Assembly (NCBI GenBank): GCA_036346275.1
Contig: CM070723.1
Location: 29,518,176-29,582,175 of the forward strand
From: Otatea glauca
Lineage: Eukaryota; Streptophyta; Magnoliopsida; Poales; Poaceae
Direction: 5' to 3'
Length of the DNA stretch: 64,000 bases
The first letter of the stretch is position 1. Every line of letters begins with the position of its first letter. Below are positions 46,909 through 57,851 of the stretch, in pieces. Under the pieces are notes generated by a model. It made no database searches, was not told where the DNA came from, and saw nothing but the letters and a program-made list of their open reading frames with translations. A program made the position numbers and the translations under genes.

Positions 46909-49448
46909 TGTTACACCCCGGCACCACCAGTGCCCAAAGTGTCACCAAAACAAATAATAGAAACTCATACAAGATAGTCTAATTGAACAAAGCAATCATC
47001 AAGCATGCTACAAGACACATCGCCTCTAATAATTACACTAATCCAATTAAAATTTCAGCAGCACCTCTCCTGAAAAAAGGTGAACATCCACTCAACAGAC
47101 AAACGAGATAACAATTACAACATTCATAAGCATGAATAACTAGTCATACGAAGGAAACACGCCAGCAGATAAATTTAGTAACGACCACAACCACAAGGCA
47201 ACTATGAATCTCAACACCAACGAAGATCACAATAACCACAATCACAAAGCACTTAATCACATTGGACCAAACTTAGCTATCAATGGTGACAACTCTCCAA
47301 ACTATTATCTGAGAATGGCATAACCGTGAGTGAAAGTGAAGCTAAGTCCCACCCCAACAAGGCATCCTCAGAGTACCTAAAACAGAAACAAACAACAAGC
47401 GTGAGTCCAAGACTCAGCAAAGTGCATCAACAAAGGGAATAGAACCATAATCATTTAATGCATTGAAAACAATAGCATAATGATATTCCTTATTTAAATT
47501 CAGCGTGCACATAAAACAGAAATGTCCAAACCTCTTTTCAAGTTCAAGTCATTGATCAACTATAGTTGAGTCCACAGTTCAACGATTAACCATTCTTCAC
47601 ATTATTGATCCAACAACAATAGCAATGCTATGCAATGCATTATGATTTCATGCCCAAATGCACATTTTCATAACTTATACCGGTATAGTTGAGTGCACAC
47701 CCATCGGTGTGCACCTTCTCCTTCCCTTCCATCCCATGGAGGGGCCTACTCTTACTGACTCGCTCCCATCCATCTCTGTGGATGGGACTACGAGGTAGGA
47801 CTTTCGTGCTCACTACGTGTGAGCACAGAGGCCCACATCTACATGGGTTGCCTCTTCCATCATGAATGCACGTATGCAATTGACAAGAATAGATCACAGG
47901 TTGCATACTTTTTCGACATTCTCATAGCTATAAGGAAGTACTTGAACATTAACATATCCTCACCTTCATACACTTACCATCCGCATTATTCTAATCGTAT
48001 TCATATCATGAATGCGAGTGATGCAACATATTTTAAAAATGAATCATTCTCACCTACCAACCTTACCAAGTGGTCATTCTCGCATTTACCATCCTAACAT
48101 CAAGATCTCAAGCAAAAACAATAACACTGATTAACCATAATCATGTAAAACGGTGAGGTATCATTTATCAAATTTAAACAACAAATATTCTTAACCAGGT
48201 TTTTATTTTCTACATGCACTTGCCTCTTTAGCGAAGAAGAGTAGAGTGGCGTAAGGTCGAAGCCACTCCTAAAAACACACTTCCTGCAATATGTATAGAA
48301 ATGCATTTATCTCAAAACATTGCAAATCATGGTTCAAGCGACAAATAAACAACAACACCTTTGCTCCTATGCTTAACCCCACTTTAACTTCCTCAAATAG
48401 ACCAATTAACCCTTCACAAATAGCCCTTAAACCAACACAGCTACCACCCTGGACAGCAGACCTTCAAACTAGTATATCTCTCAAACCATTGATCCAAAAA
48501 TTGTGTTCTTGAGCTCTAATTAAACACAAGAGGATAATCTACAACTTCTTCTATAGCCGGACATTCAGGAAAAGCCTAAAAGACCCTCAAAACTTGATCT
48601 GAACATCATTCCAGATCTTCCCAATCCTCTAAACTTCCAGCAGGCTATGAGTTCGGGACAGAATACTTCAAAATATCATAATTATTGATTCATGAATCCA
48701 AATCAAGCAAACAAGGACATTTTACAAATCTACACGAAATTTCCTAAATTTCTCTAGGAAATTAAAAATTCTAATTCGGCCTCCATCTAGCATTAAACAG
48801 CAACTCAACGTACCAACTACTAACACAAACAGATTCAGAGCAGCCAGCAGTAAAATGAGCATAACTTTTAATTGGCTGAACGAAAATTTGCGTTCTCAGT
48901 CTCTATTGAATTGCAAGAAAGAGATCTACAACTTTCTCTTTAGTCAAACCCTCAAGAAACGCTTCCAAAATCCGCGAAATCGCGCCCTAACAGAGGGGAT
49001 AAAATCTGCCCGAAAACACCGAATTGCTCCCACTTTCAAATCCACCAAAACCTACAACCCTAAAACACCCAAATCTAGCAGGGCTCCTCCTAGCTACAGC
49101 ATACAAGGCACCACAAACCCTAAAAATAAAATACCTTCACTTCACCTTTAGGAGGAGGAAGGAGGAAGGGCTTGGCCAAGGAGGGAACTGCAGCCATGAG
49201 GAGGAGGAGGAGGCACCAGGGAGGGAGCTGCAGCTATGGGGAGGAGGAGGAGGAGGTGGCAGCTGGAGAGGGGAGGAGAGGGGAAAAAACTAGGGTTATG
49301 GATCCCCCCTCCCACCTGGGCCAAAAACTGGCCCAACGCAGCCCCCGATTAGCCCAAGCCTGAGAATTAGCCTCCAAAACCGCCCACACTGCCCAAGAAC
49401 AGCCCAAAACGACTCCACAACAAAGTTAAATTTAAACGGGACATTACA
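46909..49448 (-). repeat. 3' LTR of Gypsy element A
   Basis: 2540 bp on the plus strand, TGTTACACCCC...GACATTACA. It shares GCGTGAGTCCAAGACTCAGC and TATACCGGTATA with the Tekay-like LTRs but is otherwise well diverged. A GGA-rich microsatellite occupies about 49148-49275. Confidence 0.8.
47676..47826. repeat. Array of five perfect hairpins in an LTR
   Basis: Palindrome TATACCGGTATA (47676-47687); GTGCACACC/GGTGTGCAC with a 4-base loop (47693-47714); TCCAT/ATGGA with a 3-base loop (47728-47740); CCCATCCA/TGGATGGG with a 6-base loop (47765-47786); GTGCTCAC/GTGAGCAC with a 5-base loop (47806-47826). All stems are perfect. Confidence 0.85.
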
Positions 49449-51575
49449 TTCTCTCTTAAAAGAATTCGACTCAATTCTAGGCACACCACAAAGCGACTGC
49501 TAAACAAAAACTGGAAGTTGATTCTCCTCACAAACTTGGAGGGAACAACTGAGGATACTTCACGCTAACACGCCTCTAAACCAATTCTCAATAAATCACC
49601 AATACCATCCACTTGAACGACTGGGGTTCCAAACATCTACCCTAGGAACCAAAACACTAATCCCATCTCTCCCAAATGGTTGATCTTTTAACAAAAGAAC
49701 CGATACCAACGAAAAAAATAAAATAAAAAATAAAATAGCAAACATAGGCCCAATTTCTTTATCCACCACAAATCCACAATAAAATCTTTAATCTTCCTTC
49801 TACGAGGCCTACTTTGCAACCAAGGGACAGCTAAACAAGATAAATGTCCGCCACAAAACATTTCACTAAAAAAGCTTAATCAAGTACTACCAAGGAACAT
49901 AACAAATAAACGATCCTCCCAAGAAGATTTGGACCGAGTCACACAAAAACCTCCATTAATCTCCACTCATAAATCATCAGTGGTCAACCACTGGCAAAGG
50001 CTAGGATCTTGGGTTGTTACCGACTGACACTCTTGGTTTCTCTTCCTAAGATGGTCTCGTCCCCACTATCAACCACAAAAAGAACCAAGTCCAAGAGTAC
50101 CATCCCTTAATAAACTCCACAAAAACCAATGTACCAAAATTCACGTCGGTGAGAAACTTAATTTAAAAGATAAACATTGCATAAATCATTTATAAATACC
50201 TCTCAATTTTACCAAAGTAAGTCATTTCAGAAAGAGAAAACCAATCATGGAAGCAAACACTTCCACACAACAACCATCATTTTTTTAAGAGCAAGAAGAA
50301 TTCATTTCAGAGAAAATCGCTTACCAAAGAAAAACCACTTACGAAACAATCATAAGAATCGCCTTTAAGAAACATTCTCAAAAACCGCACACATTTTAAT
50401 CGAACCCAACTCTAGCCGAGAGAAAATTACAAATATTTCCAGATCAAAAGCTTCCAAAACATTACATTGGGTTCAATTACGTTCTTTGTCTGTTAACACA
50501 ACAGATAACTCATTTGCGTGCTAAAGAGCGCAGTCCAATCATACACCCATGAGCATAAATCCCACAATCATAACTTAAGCTAATTTTCTTAGCAAAGGTA
50601 AGAGAATTACGTTGTTCAACGAAATAAAGCATTCAAAATCCACCAACATATTACTTCATGATTATTCATTCTTTCCTCCTCATTTCAAGCCTCAAGGTTA
50701 ATCCCAAATTTGCCTACCTTCACACTAATTTAGCGAAGCTCTAATACACGATAATAGAGAATGCCTTAGCCAAAATATATATTCAGCCAAAAGATCATAC
50801 GAAAAAACCAATCCGTATACATTTAAATATAAGTTCACCTTACATCCCATCAGTTAACACCCCACCATTTCTAGTATTCCAATACGCTTACTATAAAAAG
50901 TTTCAAGGTTCACCAAGGGTTCTCTGAGAAAGCTCATCAGGTTCTAACATAATTTACATAACACATACTTCCTTTAATTACTTCTCCAATAGTTATAACC
51001 ACGGCTGACCAAAATATCATCAAATAGTAAACCGAGTCTATCTCATGAAAATCGACAAGAATAAACATGTCATAATTTTAAGCACATTCCATCTGATAGT
51101 TAATTCCACATAAAAAGTGCATCAATATTTTCTTTTGGTCTACAACCATAACGAGCCATCCATCATACAACTTCCCATTCCAAGATTAAGACATATCTTT
51201 TCAACGAAACTGTTCAGTATAATCAATATCATGAGTTCGTACTACCCATACGTCAATATTATAACAATCATAACCTGTTCGAACTATAAATGACTACAAC
51301 AATTAAATAATGACTTAGCAAGTCATATTTTGCCAAAATGTCTTTAAGATAGACATTTACTGAGAACGAAACCAAGCACCCTGATATTCATTCCAATGAT
51401 TCTTTATACTTTAATTACAACCTTGTTCAAGTCATTCTATCCAAGTACTATAATAATTTTTCATTAGGCAACCAGAATCGAACAACTTAAAAACAAATTA
51501 TAGTAATTTACACCATCACATTGATATAGAAAGTTCATAAACAGAACATTCAAGACCTTCTCAATCGTTATCAGG
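49449..51575 (-). other. PPT and degraded internal region of Gypsy A
   Basis: 49449-49463 (minus strand TCTTTTAAGAGAGAA) is the likely polypurine tract. The rest is AT- and AC-rich; no gag or pol motif could be read in any minus-strand frame, so it is either a non-coding derivative or badly decayed. Confidence 0.45.
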
Positions 51576-51815
51576 GTTTGAGCTACCTGTGAACTTAGGT
51601 ATGGTAAATTTAAGCTTACCAAACTTCTCCTCAGGGTAAAAATTTTTGCAGGTGTAAGATCGAGGATGCCGACTAGAGGGGGGTGAATAGGCGGCTATAA
51701 AAATTTCTTCTACGATTAACTAAAATCTCGCCTAAGTACCCTTAAGTTAAAACCTAAATGATAACACATGCGGAAGCGATAAACTAAGGTTTTGACAATA
51801 GTAATCACCAAGTGC

Positions 51816-53663
51816 AACACATGCACAAGGCTCCCCTCAAGTGCAACACATGCACAAGAGGCTCTCAATCCTCTCCTAATTGCAACACATGCAATTAGAG
51901 CTCACTTTTAGCTCAAAAACTAAATTGGAGAGTGCAACACATGCACAACTCAACCACAAAGAGCAATGAACTCTCTTAAACCACATCTAGCCTAAATGCC
52001 AGCCCTCAAGGCTCCTTTTATAACCTCCATAAGAAAAAATAGCCGTTAGGGGGCCAAATGGGCAAAAACACACAGGAAACCCGGTCATACCGCCCTAAGG
52101 CCAGTATGACCAGCCTATGGTCCAACGGCTAGGAAAAACTAATCGTTACTCAGAAAATCCAGTCATACTGGAGTTGGTCATACCGGGCTCCAAAAATTGC
52201 CTTTCAGCTAAAATATCCATTCTCTGGAAAAAACGCACCGAGGTGACCCCGGTCATACTGCCGGCCGGTATGACTAGAGTGACCCCGGTCATACCACTCT
52301 ACAGCCACTAAAATACTCGTAACTTTTTACTCTAAACTCCGATTTACGTGATCTTGGACTCTATGCGAAGCTTATCAAGAGGGCTACAATTTACACCCTT
52401 TTCAAGATTTAAGCAACCATAAATGTTTTTAAATATCATAAAAATAAAGACTCTAATGTAGTCATTCAAGTCTAAAATCTAATTTCTTGAAATCCCTCAC
52501 AAACTTGATCAAGAGCGTGACTACAAGCTAGACAGATTCAATAAGATCAAATATTGAGCCATGCGATGATCAACTCATGATCAAAATAATTTTGCAAAAC
52601 ACATCTGCAAATTCTAATCACATGCTCCAATATCAAATGCATGAACACCAATATTTTGCAAAATACATTTGCAAATATAAATATTGCAAACAAGAGCAAT
52701 CAAGATCATATCTTTGAGCCATGTGATGATCAACACATGATCAAACCAATTTGCAAACACATTTGCAAACCCTATTCACATGCTCTAAGATAAGATTCAA
52801 TTAAACCATATTTTGCAAAAACTCATTTTGCAAACACAAAGCATAAACCTATCTTAACCTTTGTGATGATCAACACATGATCAAGTCACAAGCTAAGACT
52901 TCGATACATGAGCTCTCTATTTGCAACACATGCAAATATCTAGCTCCATACAAACAATCACTTAAACCAACTTGCATAAGCTATCTCCCTTTTGCAACAC
53001 ATGCACATCCATAGCTCTATGCAAAAACAAAATCAAGATTCAATAAGAAGCAAGCATGAGCTCCCTTATTTGCAACATATGAAAATATTTAGCTCATGCA
53101 AGAACCAGCCAAGAGAGTGAGCTACAGTGAACCGGATTGAGTTCATCAACACATAATGAAGCTCAAGCTATAAGACTCGGCCCCTCTTAATAGTACGACA
53201 ACCTATACTAGCAACCCGGTCTCCCATCCAAACACTGAGATCGGTAAAAGACTAGGAACACATCCTTAGCCTAGCTAGTTATACCTTTGCCTCTCGCAAC
53301 CACTTGGAGCTTTCACGATGACTAATCATATTCTCTCAAGTTGGGATCTTCATCTTGATGCTCATCAACACATGATGACGCACTTGTCCTATTTATCCAT
53401 CTCAACCTTGGACGTAACCTATTTCAAACTTATTGAAAGTGTTAGTCCAAAACACATAGTTGTCTCAATCATCAATGCACTCTATTAATACATAATGGAT
53501 GCTCCCAAGATCCTTTGATCTTTTCCTTTGATGATTGACCACAACCCAAAGACAATTGATTGAAAAATTAATTGTGTCTTGAGTATACTAATGCAACTAA
53601 TGCTTCATATACTCATGAACTTTCAATTGTCTTAGGATCAACAATGTGAACCATCAACACATG
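51816..53663. repeat. Ten constant-loop hairpins (CAACACATG core)
   Basis: CAACACATG occurs exactly at 51816, 51844, 51883, 51935, 52731, 52871, 52924, 52995, 53366 and 53655. Each is flanked by inverted words, giving stems of 4-9 bp (including the core's own CA/TG) around an ACACA loop, for example CTAATTG/CAATTAG at 51883 and TATTTG/CAAATA at 52924. Diverged versions are near 52567, 53073 and 53148. Confidence 0.9.
52014..52022 (-). promoter_or_regulatory. TATA box of the minus-strand SIRE-like LTR
   Basis: TATAAAAGG on the minus strand, followed by GAGCC. Confidence 0.5.
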
Positions 53664-54484
53664 ATTAGTTCTTTGTTGATTGAATGGCAACCGAACACAA
53701 TTTAAATTAAATTTAAATTGTCATGAGTATATATTAACTGCACAAGTTTCATATACTTAATTCGATGGAATCTAAAAGTAATTATCCAATTTATATGGAG
53801 AGGTGGAAAAGGATCAATACTCTTAAGACCATTAATTATAGAATAAACTCCATTAAATATGTGCATATAAATGATTGAACTTAGAATCAATATGCACATA
53901 ATCAATCTTAGATAGCATTTGAGTTTATCCTATATTAACATGAGTATACTACAACTACACAAGTTACATATACTCAAAGGATTGTTTCAAAGTCTTGATC
54001 ATATATGTTGTTTGGTAAGAGGACATGGATCAATACTATTGAAACATCAAGTTAAATTGTGAACCCCCCTAAATATGTGCATTCATGTAATATGGATGAA
54101 GTTGGAAACATAATGCACATATTTTAATGTATAAGCAATGGAAGAGTTCATCCTTTAACTTGAATCCAAAGTATGCATTAAGATATCATAAAATGAATAC
54201 GAGTGCATACCTTGAGTTTTCCATTTTTCAATGAGATGAGACTAATCAACGATATACTCAATAAAAGAGTTAGTCTCATATTTAGATTTATCAATATGAT
54301 CATGAAAATTATATCCAAGAAATGCAACAAGATATGATAGTATGAATTCGAGTACATACCTTTGATATTTCCATATTTTTCATCCAAAAGAGACTAATAA
54401 GAGTTAAGCTCAACAAAAGAGTTAAGTTTCATAAAAGGATTTGTCATTAACACCAAAACCAACCTAATGGAGCTTGAACTTTCA

Positions 54485-55027
54485 GCGGGGCACGTTGTAG
54501 TCATTGTCAGAGTAGTAATCGTCATACTCATCAACGTAGTCTCTCGGGGGACCTCTTCCATGGCCTCCTCCTCCACGGCCACGACCATGGCCGTGATCAT
54601 GATTCGAGATAACACCATGCCTTGGGTTGGGAGGTCGTTGTACCTTCATGACCAGACAATTACGTGCTTGGGCAGCACGCTCATGTGCCTCGATAGAAGC
54701 ATGATCGCGTTCAGCTTGATCAAGTCGCTGAACTCTCTCCTCATTGGTCTCATCGAACTCGGGGCCATGTGCGTAGTCACCTGCAGCAGAAAGATTGACA
54801 CTATGCAATTACCGAACAAAATCTTGTACAAGGGTAGTCACCTACAGCAGAAAGATTGACACTATCAATTTCATGTTATCATCAACTCGTTGGATATCAG
54901 AACCCAACAAATCAAGATCCTTTCGAAGCTCTCACTGCAGATGATGCTTCAGTGCATCAAACCTACTCTGTGGCACCGGGGTATTAGGATCATCATTGCC
55001 ATCCTTGTTCATGCTGTGACCTGACAT
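54485..55027 (-). pseudogene. Gypsy B gag, N-terminal part
   Basis: Start at ATG 55027 (MSGHSMNKDGNDD). A helical segment (SRFDALKHHLQ, one stop, DLDLLGSDIQRVDDNMKLI) is followed by a coiled segment (ERVQRLDQAERDHASIEAHE) and a Gly/Arg-rich stretch (GHGRGRGGGGHGRGPPRDY). A short sequence near 54780-54860 is duplicated (CACCTGCAGCAGAAAG and CACCTACAGCAGAAAG), with a frame change between the copies. Beyond the solo LTR the frame continues at 51652-51576 with FGKLKFTIPKFTGSSNPD, a typical capsid start, and is then lost at the fusion to element A. Confidence 0.7.
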
Positions 55028-56011
55028 GGTTAGCGATATCAAGAACACAAAATAGCAGTTGTATCAAATAGGATGTAGAAAGCACTCGATTACTCCCTCA
55101 CTTACCAACCAGAGCACTTATGCTCCCTTCAATAGTTCATGGGTCAGCACACTACCCCGGGGTCAAAAGAGTTTTTTAGAGAGTAAACCAAACAAATTCT
55201 GAACGGCAAGAGTTGAAACTCAATTGGATAATATGTGCATCTTGGAGGGTTAGTTCCTAATCAAAAGAAAAGTCAGATATTGCAATGATATGTAATAACC
55301 CAAAACAAGAACCACAGTTGAGTTATTGACCTCAATTTTTTTTTCTTATGAAGATAAGCAAAAGGCAGCAACACACACACTAAGATATTGTGGCTAAATG
55401 TACCCAAAGTGTGAGCAAAAAAAATATGAATAAAGCTGCGGAATTCTTGTTGGTGCAATAACTAGAAAGACGCTAGCTGGATTGCAAGAAGGAAAAGGGC
55501 TAGAAATTTGCACACGATGCAAAAGCGTCTGAAGTACGAGATAGCTCTAACAAATGTGTGATTGTTCAGTGGCACTTTGATTTTTTTGTTACTATTTTCT
55601 ATTATTCTTTTCACTTATTTTTCACTTTTGTTACCAATGCCACCACACGAAACAATGATATATAAGCTTTTGATTCAATGCAGCAAATACCGACAACAAT
55701 TGCAATGAAACGATACACATACAAAGTCGTAACAATCTTCAATAATCGGTCTTAAAATTAAGATCAAAGTATACTCAAAGGGCAAATTAAACTCACAAAG
55801 GTATATGGTTCACAACTTCAGATATAAACAACGAAAAAAAATTTGGCCAACGACTAAACTAAATTCTAATTGAGATAAAACTTACAAAGCGCATTGAATT
55901 TTCAAGTGATAGTTTATTGCAACAAAACAAATATATGTGTATGGCTATTTTCTAGAATAGGACTAAAATAAAATCTTAGCTATGGATAATCAACATACCG
56001 TGGAAACCAAA
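55028..56011 (-). other. Leader of Gypsy B
   Basis: About 1 kb, AT-rich and non-coding, between PBS and gag. Confidence 0.55.
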
Positions 56012-56023
56012 GCTCTGATACCA
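56012..56023 (-). other. Primer-binding site (tRNA-iMet type)
   Basis: The minus strand reads TGGTATCAGAGC two bases after the LTR end at 56026. Confidence 0.9.
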
Positions 56024-56025
56024 AA

Positions 56026-57066
56026 TGATACGGTGGGTTTGCCCGATTTTCATGGCTTGTCATGGTTTGATAACTTGACCAACGAAGTGAGTCCAACAAT
56101 CTGGGTGAACTAAAAGCCTGCTTCTCACAAAATTCACTCGTCGCGGTGCTCTCGATCCTCTCCAAATGAAGTGAGACCAACCAGCTAAGAACAACCAACA
56201 TGCACGTCACAGAATTAGCTTAAAAACAATCGTGACCCTCATCAACTCGACCACGGGAAGTTGACACAAAGAACATGTACACTAGTGAGGGGCGCATAAG
56301 TACTCCGAAGGTATGCTTAGCTTCTCTCTCAATTTGCAGGTTGCAAACGGGAAGAACAAAGAATAAAAGTTATTGTGTTTAATCTGAATAATGTGGTCTG
56401 AACCTTAAGCCATGAATTACATGGGTATTTATAACCCCTTGGATGTCCTCCCTACTGATTTGTATAACAATCAACCTCTATCTCTATTTTCCTAATTAGA
56501 CTCAACTAAAAAAGGTAAAAACTAATATGCAGATTTTCTTCTTCCAGATTGTTTCAGAGATAGCAGAGAAACCATAAAGAATATGCATTCAAGAGCATAT
56601 CCATTGTACGGGTTCGAAAATACCTTTCAAACGAGTACTTGTTTGCCTAATTTGGACTCCGTATGAGAAAGTTATGGCCATTCCAAATTGGGTCTTGCTG
56701 GTTGTGATGAGTTGAATCCGAATTTCCAAGAGTGCGCCTTTCAAATATGGACTTCCCAAAGATGCGCTTTCCAAATATGCACTTTCCAAATATGCACATT
56801 CCAAATATGCACCTTTCAAATATGAACTTTTCAAATTTAGCGACACTTCCTTTCTTGTGCTTGGGCTATCGAAATGCTCTTTTCCAAGTGGCACGCTTCC
56901 TGATGCAGCTCTCTAACCCCACTTCTCCCTTTGTGCTTGCACACTCGCCATCATTTTTGGATATAAGTGAAGCTCTATCTTGGTGTAGATCGGCAAACTT
57001 ATCTTTCTCGTCATGTCATCCTTTCCAGTAGCTCGATGTAGATCCCTGAAACCTTCAAACCTAACA
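56026..57066 (-). repeat. LTR of Gypsy element B
   Basis: 1041 bp; minus strand TGTTAGGTTTG...CCGTATCA. TATAAATA on the minus strand at 56426-56433. It includes a short repeat array at about 56750-56830 in which CCAAATATGCAC and similar 16-base units recur five to six times. It is bordered on one side by PBS plus leader and on the other by a pol tail. Confidence 0.75.
56426..56433 (-). promoter_or_regulatory. TATA box of the Gypsy B LTR
   Basis: TATAAATA on the minus strand, followed by CCCATG. Confidence 0.55.
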
Positions 57067-57285
57067 CAAGTGTTGGTGCCAAAATTAAATAGCAAGTTAT
57101 TATGAAGTAATGGATATTCGAAAAGTAAAACATGCACCTGATCTTGTATAGTGTTTGCCCTAGCTCTTGTCATAGGACTAGCATGTTGATCTTTAGATTT
57201 AGCTTGATCACTTTGAGGAACTGGATCAGCAGTGTTTGATGGGGAATCCTCATCATACTTGCATGGTATCCACGCGATATATTGT
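57067..57285 (-). pseudogene. C-terminal pol tail of a Gypsy element
   Basis: The minus-strand frame reads KYDEDSPSNTADPVP, then SPMTRARANTIQDQVHVLL and LHNNLLFNF up to the LTR start. An acidic stretch followed by an M/ITRARA-type motif is characteristic of the very end of many grass Gypsy polyproteins. Confidence 0.55.
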
Positions 57286-57851
57286 TGTTGGATAGCATTG
57301 AGCCTACGACTTATAAGGAAGTGATGATGGGCCCAAACTAAGAGAAATGGCTTGGAGCCATGTGATTCGAGATAGAATCCATTGCTGACATTCAAGTTTG
57401 GAACCTGGTCGATCCGCCTAATGGTGTAAAATCCGCCAAATGCAAATGGGTCTATAATAAGAAGATTGATATGGATGGAAATACTCACATCTGTAAAGCT
57501 CGACTTGTCGCAAAGGGGTTTTGACAAGTTCAAGGAATTAACTACAACGAGACTATCTCACAGGTAGCGATGCTTAAATCTGTATGGATCATTCTAGCCA
57601 TTGCTACATATTTTGATTATGAAATATAGCAAATGGATGTCAAAATGGCTTTCCTTAATGGAAACTTATGTGAGAATATGTACATGACACAGCCTAAAGG
57701 TTTGTCGATCCAAAGAACGCTAGCGAAATATGCAAACTTTAGAAATCCAAATCCATTTATGGGTTGAAGCAAGCAACTCATAGTTAGAATATTCGTTTTG
57801 ATAAGGTAGTCAAAGGGTTTGGTTTCATCGAGAAAGTAGAAGAACCTTGTG
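57286..57851 (+). pseudogene. Angela reverse transcriptase, N-terminal half
   Basis: Reads TTYKEVMMGPN and EKWLGAM, then VWNLVDPPNGVKSAKCKWVY, ARLVAKGF, QMDVKMAFLNGNL and CENMYMTQPKG: the Copia RT start with several stops. It continues the Angela element interrupted at 46908. It ends near the segment before the catalytic box, where the Gypsy LTR fragment begins. Confidence 0.8.

Larger units (their letters stand above)
46909..51575 (-). mobile_element. Truncated Gypsy element A (Tekay-related)
   Basis: A 3' LTR (46909-49448), a polypurine tract and about 2.1 kb of internal sequence without its 5' LTR. LTR start, hairpin block and end resemble the Tekay-like LTRs at 936 and 13273. It is fused at about 51575 to the gag of a different Gypsy element. 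Confidence 0.65.
51653..54484 (-). mobile_element. SIRE-like solo LTR with hairpin tract
   Basis: The plus strand runs TGTAAGATCGAGG...GAACTTTCA, i.e. own orientation TGAAAGTTC...GATCTTACA, flanked by GCAGG (51648-51652) and GCGGG (54485-54489). The own-orientation end carries the block that reads CACCCCCCTCTAGTCGG, as in SIRE-type LTR ends. TATAAAAGG on the minus strand at 52014-52022. A word cluster (GGTCATACCG, GTATGACC) at 52083-52300 is placed like the clusters in the other SIRE LTRs. The gag frame of element B continues across it, confirming a solo-LTR insertion. Confidence 0.75.
51576..57285 (-). mobile_element. Truncated Gypsy element B
   Basis: Read on the minus strand from the right: a pol tail (57285-57067), an LTR (57066-56026), a PBS, a 1-kb leader, then gag (55027 to about 51576, split by a SIRE solo LTR). 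The order pol tail-LTR-PBS-gag is that of two adjoining copies sharing one LTR. The clade is not determined. Confidence 0.6.
40463..57851 (+). mobile_element. Angela/BARE-type Copia element, nested
   Basis: 5' LTR (40463-41848), tRNA-iMet-type PBS, long leader, gag (ATG at 44682), protease, integrase, and RT resuming at 57286-57851. The LTR start (TTAGAGATATGCCCTAGTGG) and gag motifs are typical of the Angela lineage. A SIRE solo LTR lies in the leader, a Gypsy composite at 46909-57285 splits pol, and the end of RT, RNase H and the 3' LTR are replaced by a Gypsy LTR fragment. Confidence 0.85.

Noticed and set aside
49024..49293. Glu/Gly-rich frames in the GGA repeat
   Set aside because: Simple-sequence microsatellite inside an LTR.
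51816..53663. CRISPR-like array (a nonamer repeated with variable flanks)
   Set aside because: Spacing is irregular, the repeat is only 9 bases, and the location is a plant LTR; the constant-loop hairpin explanation fits.
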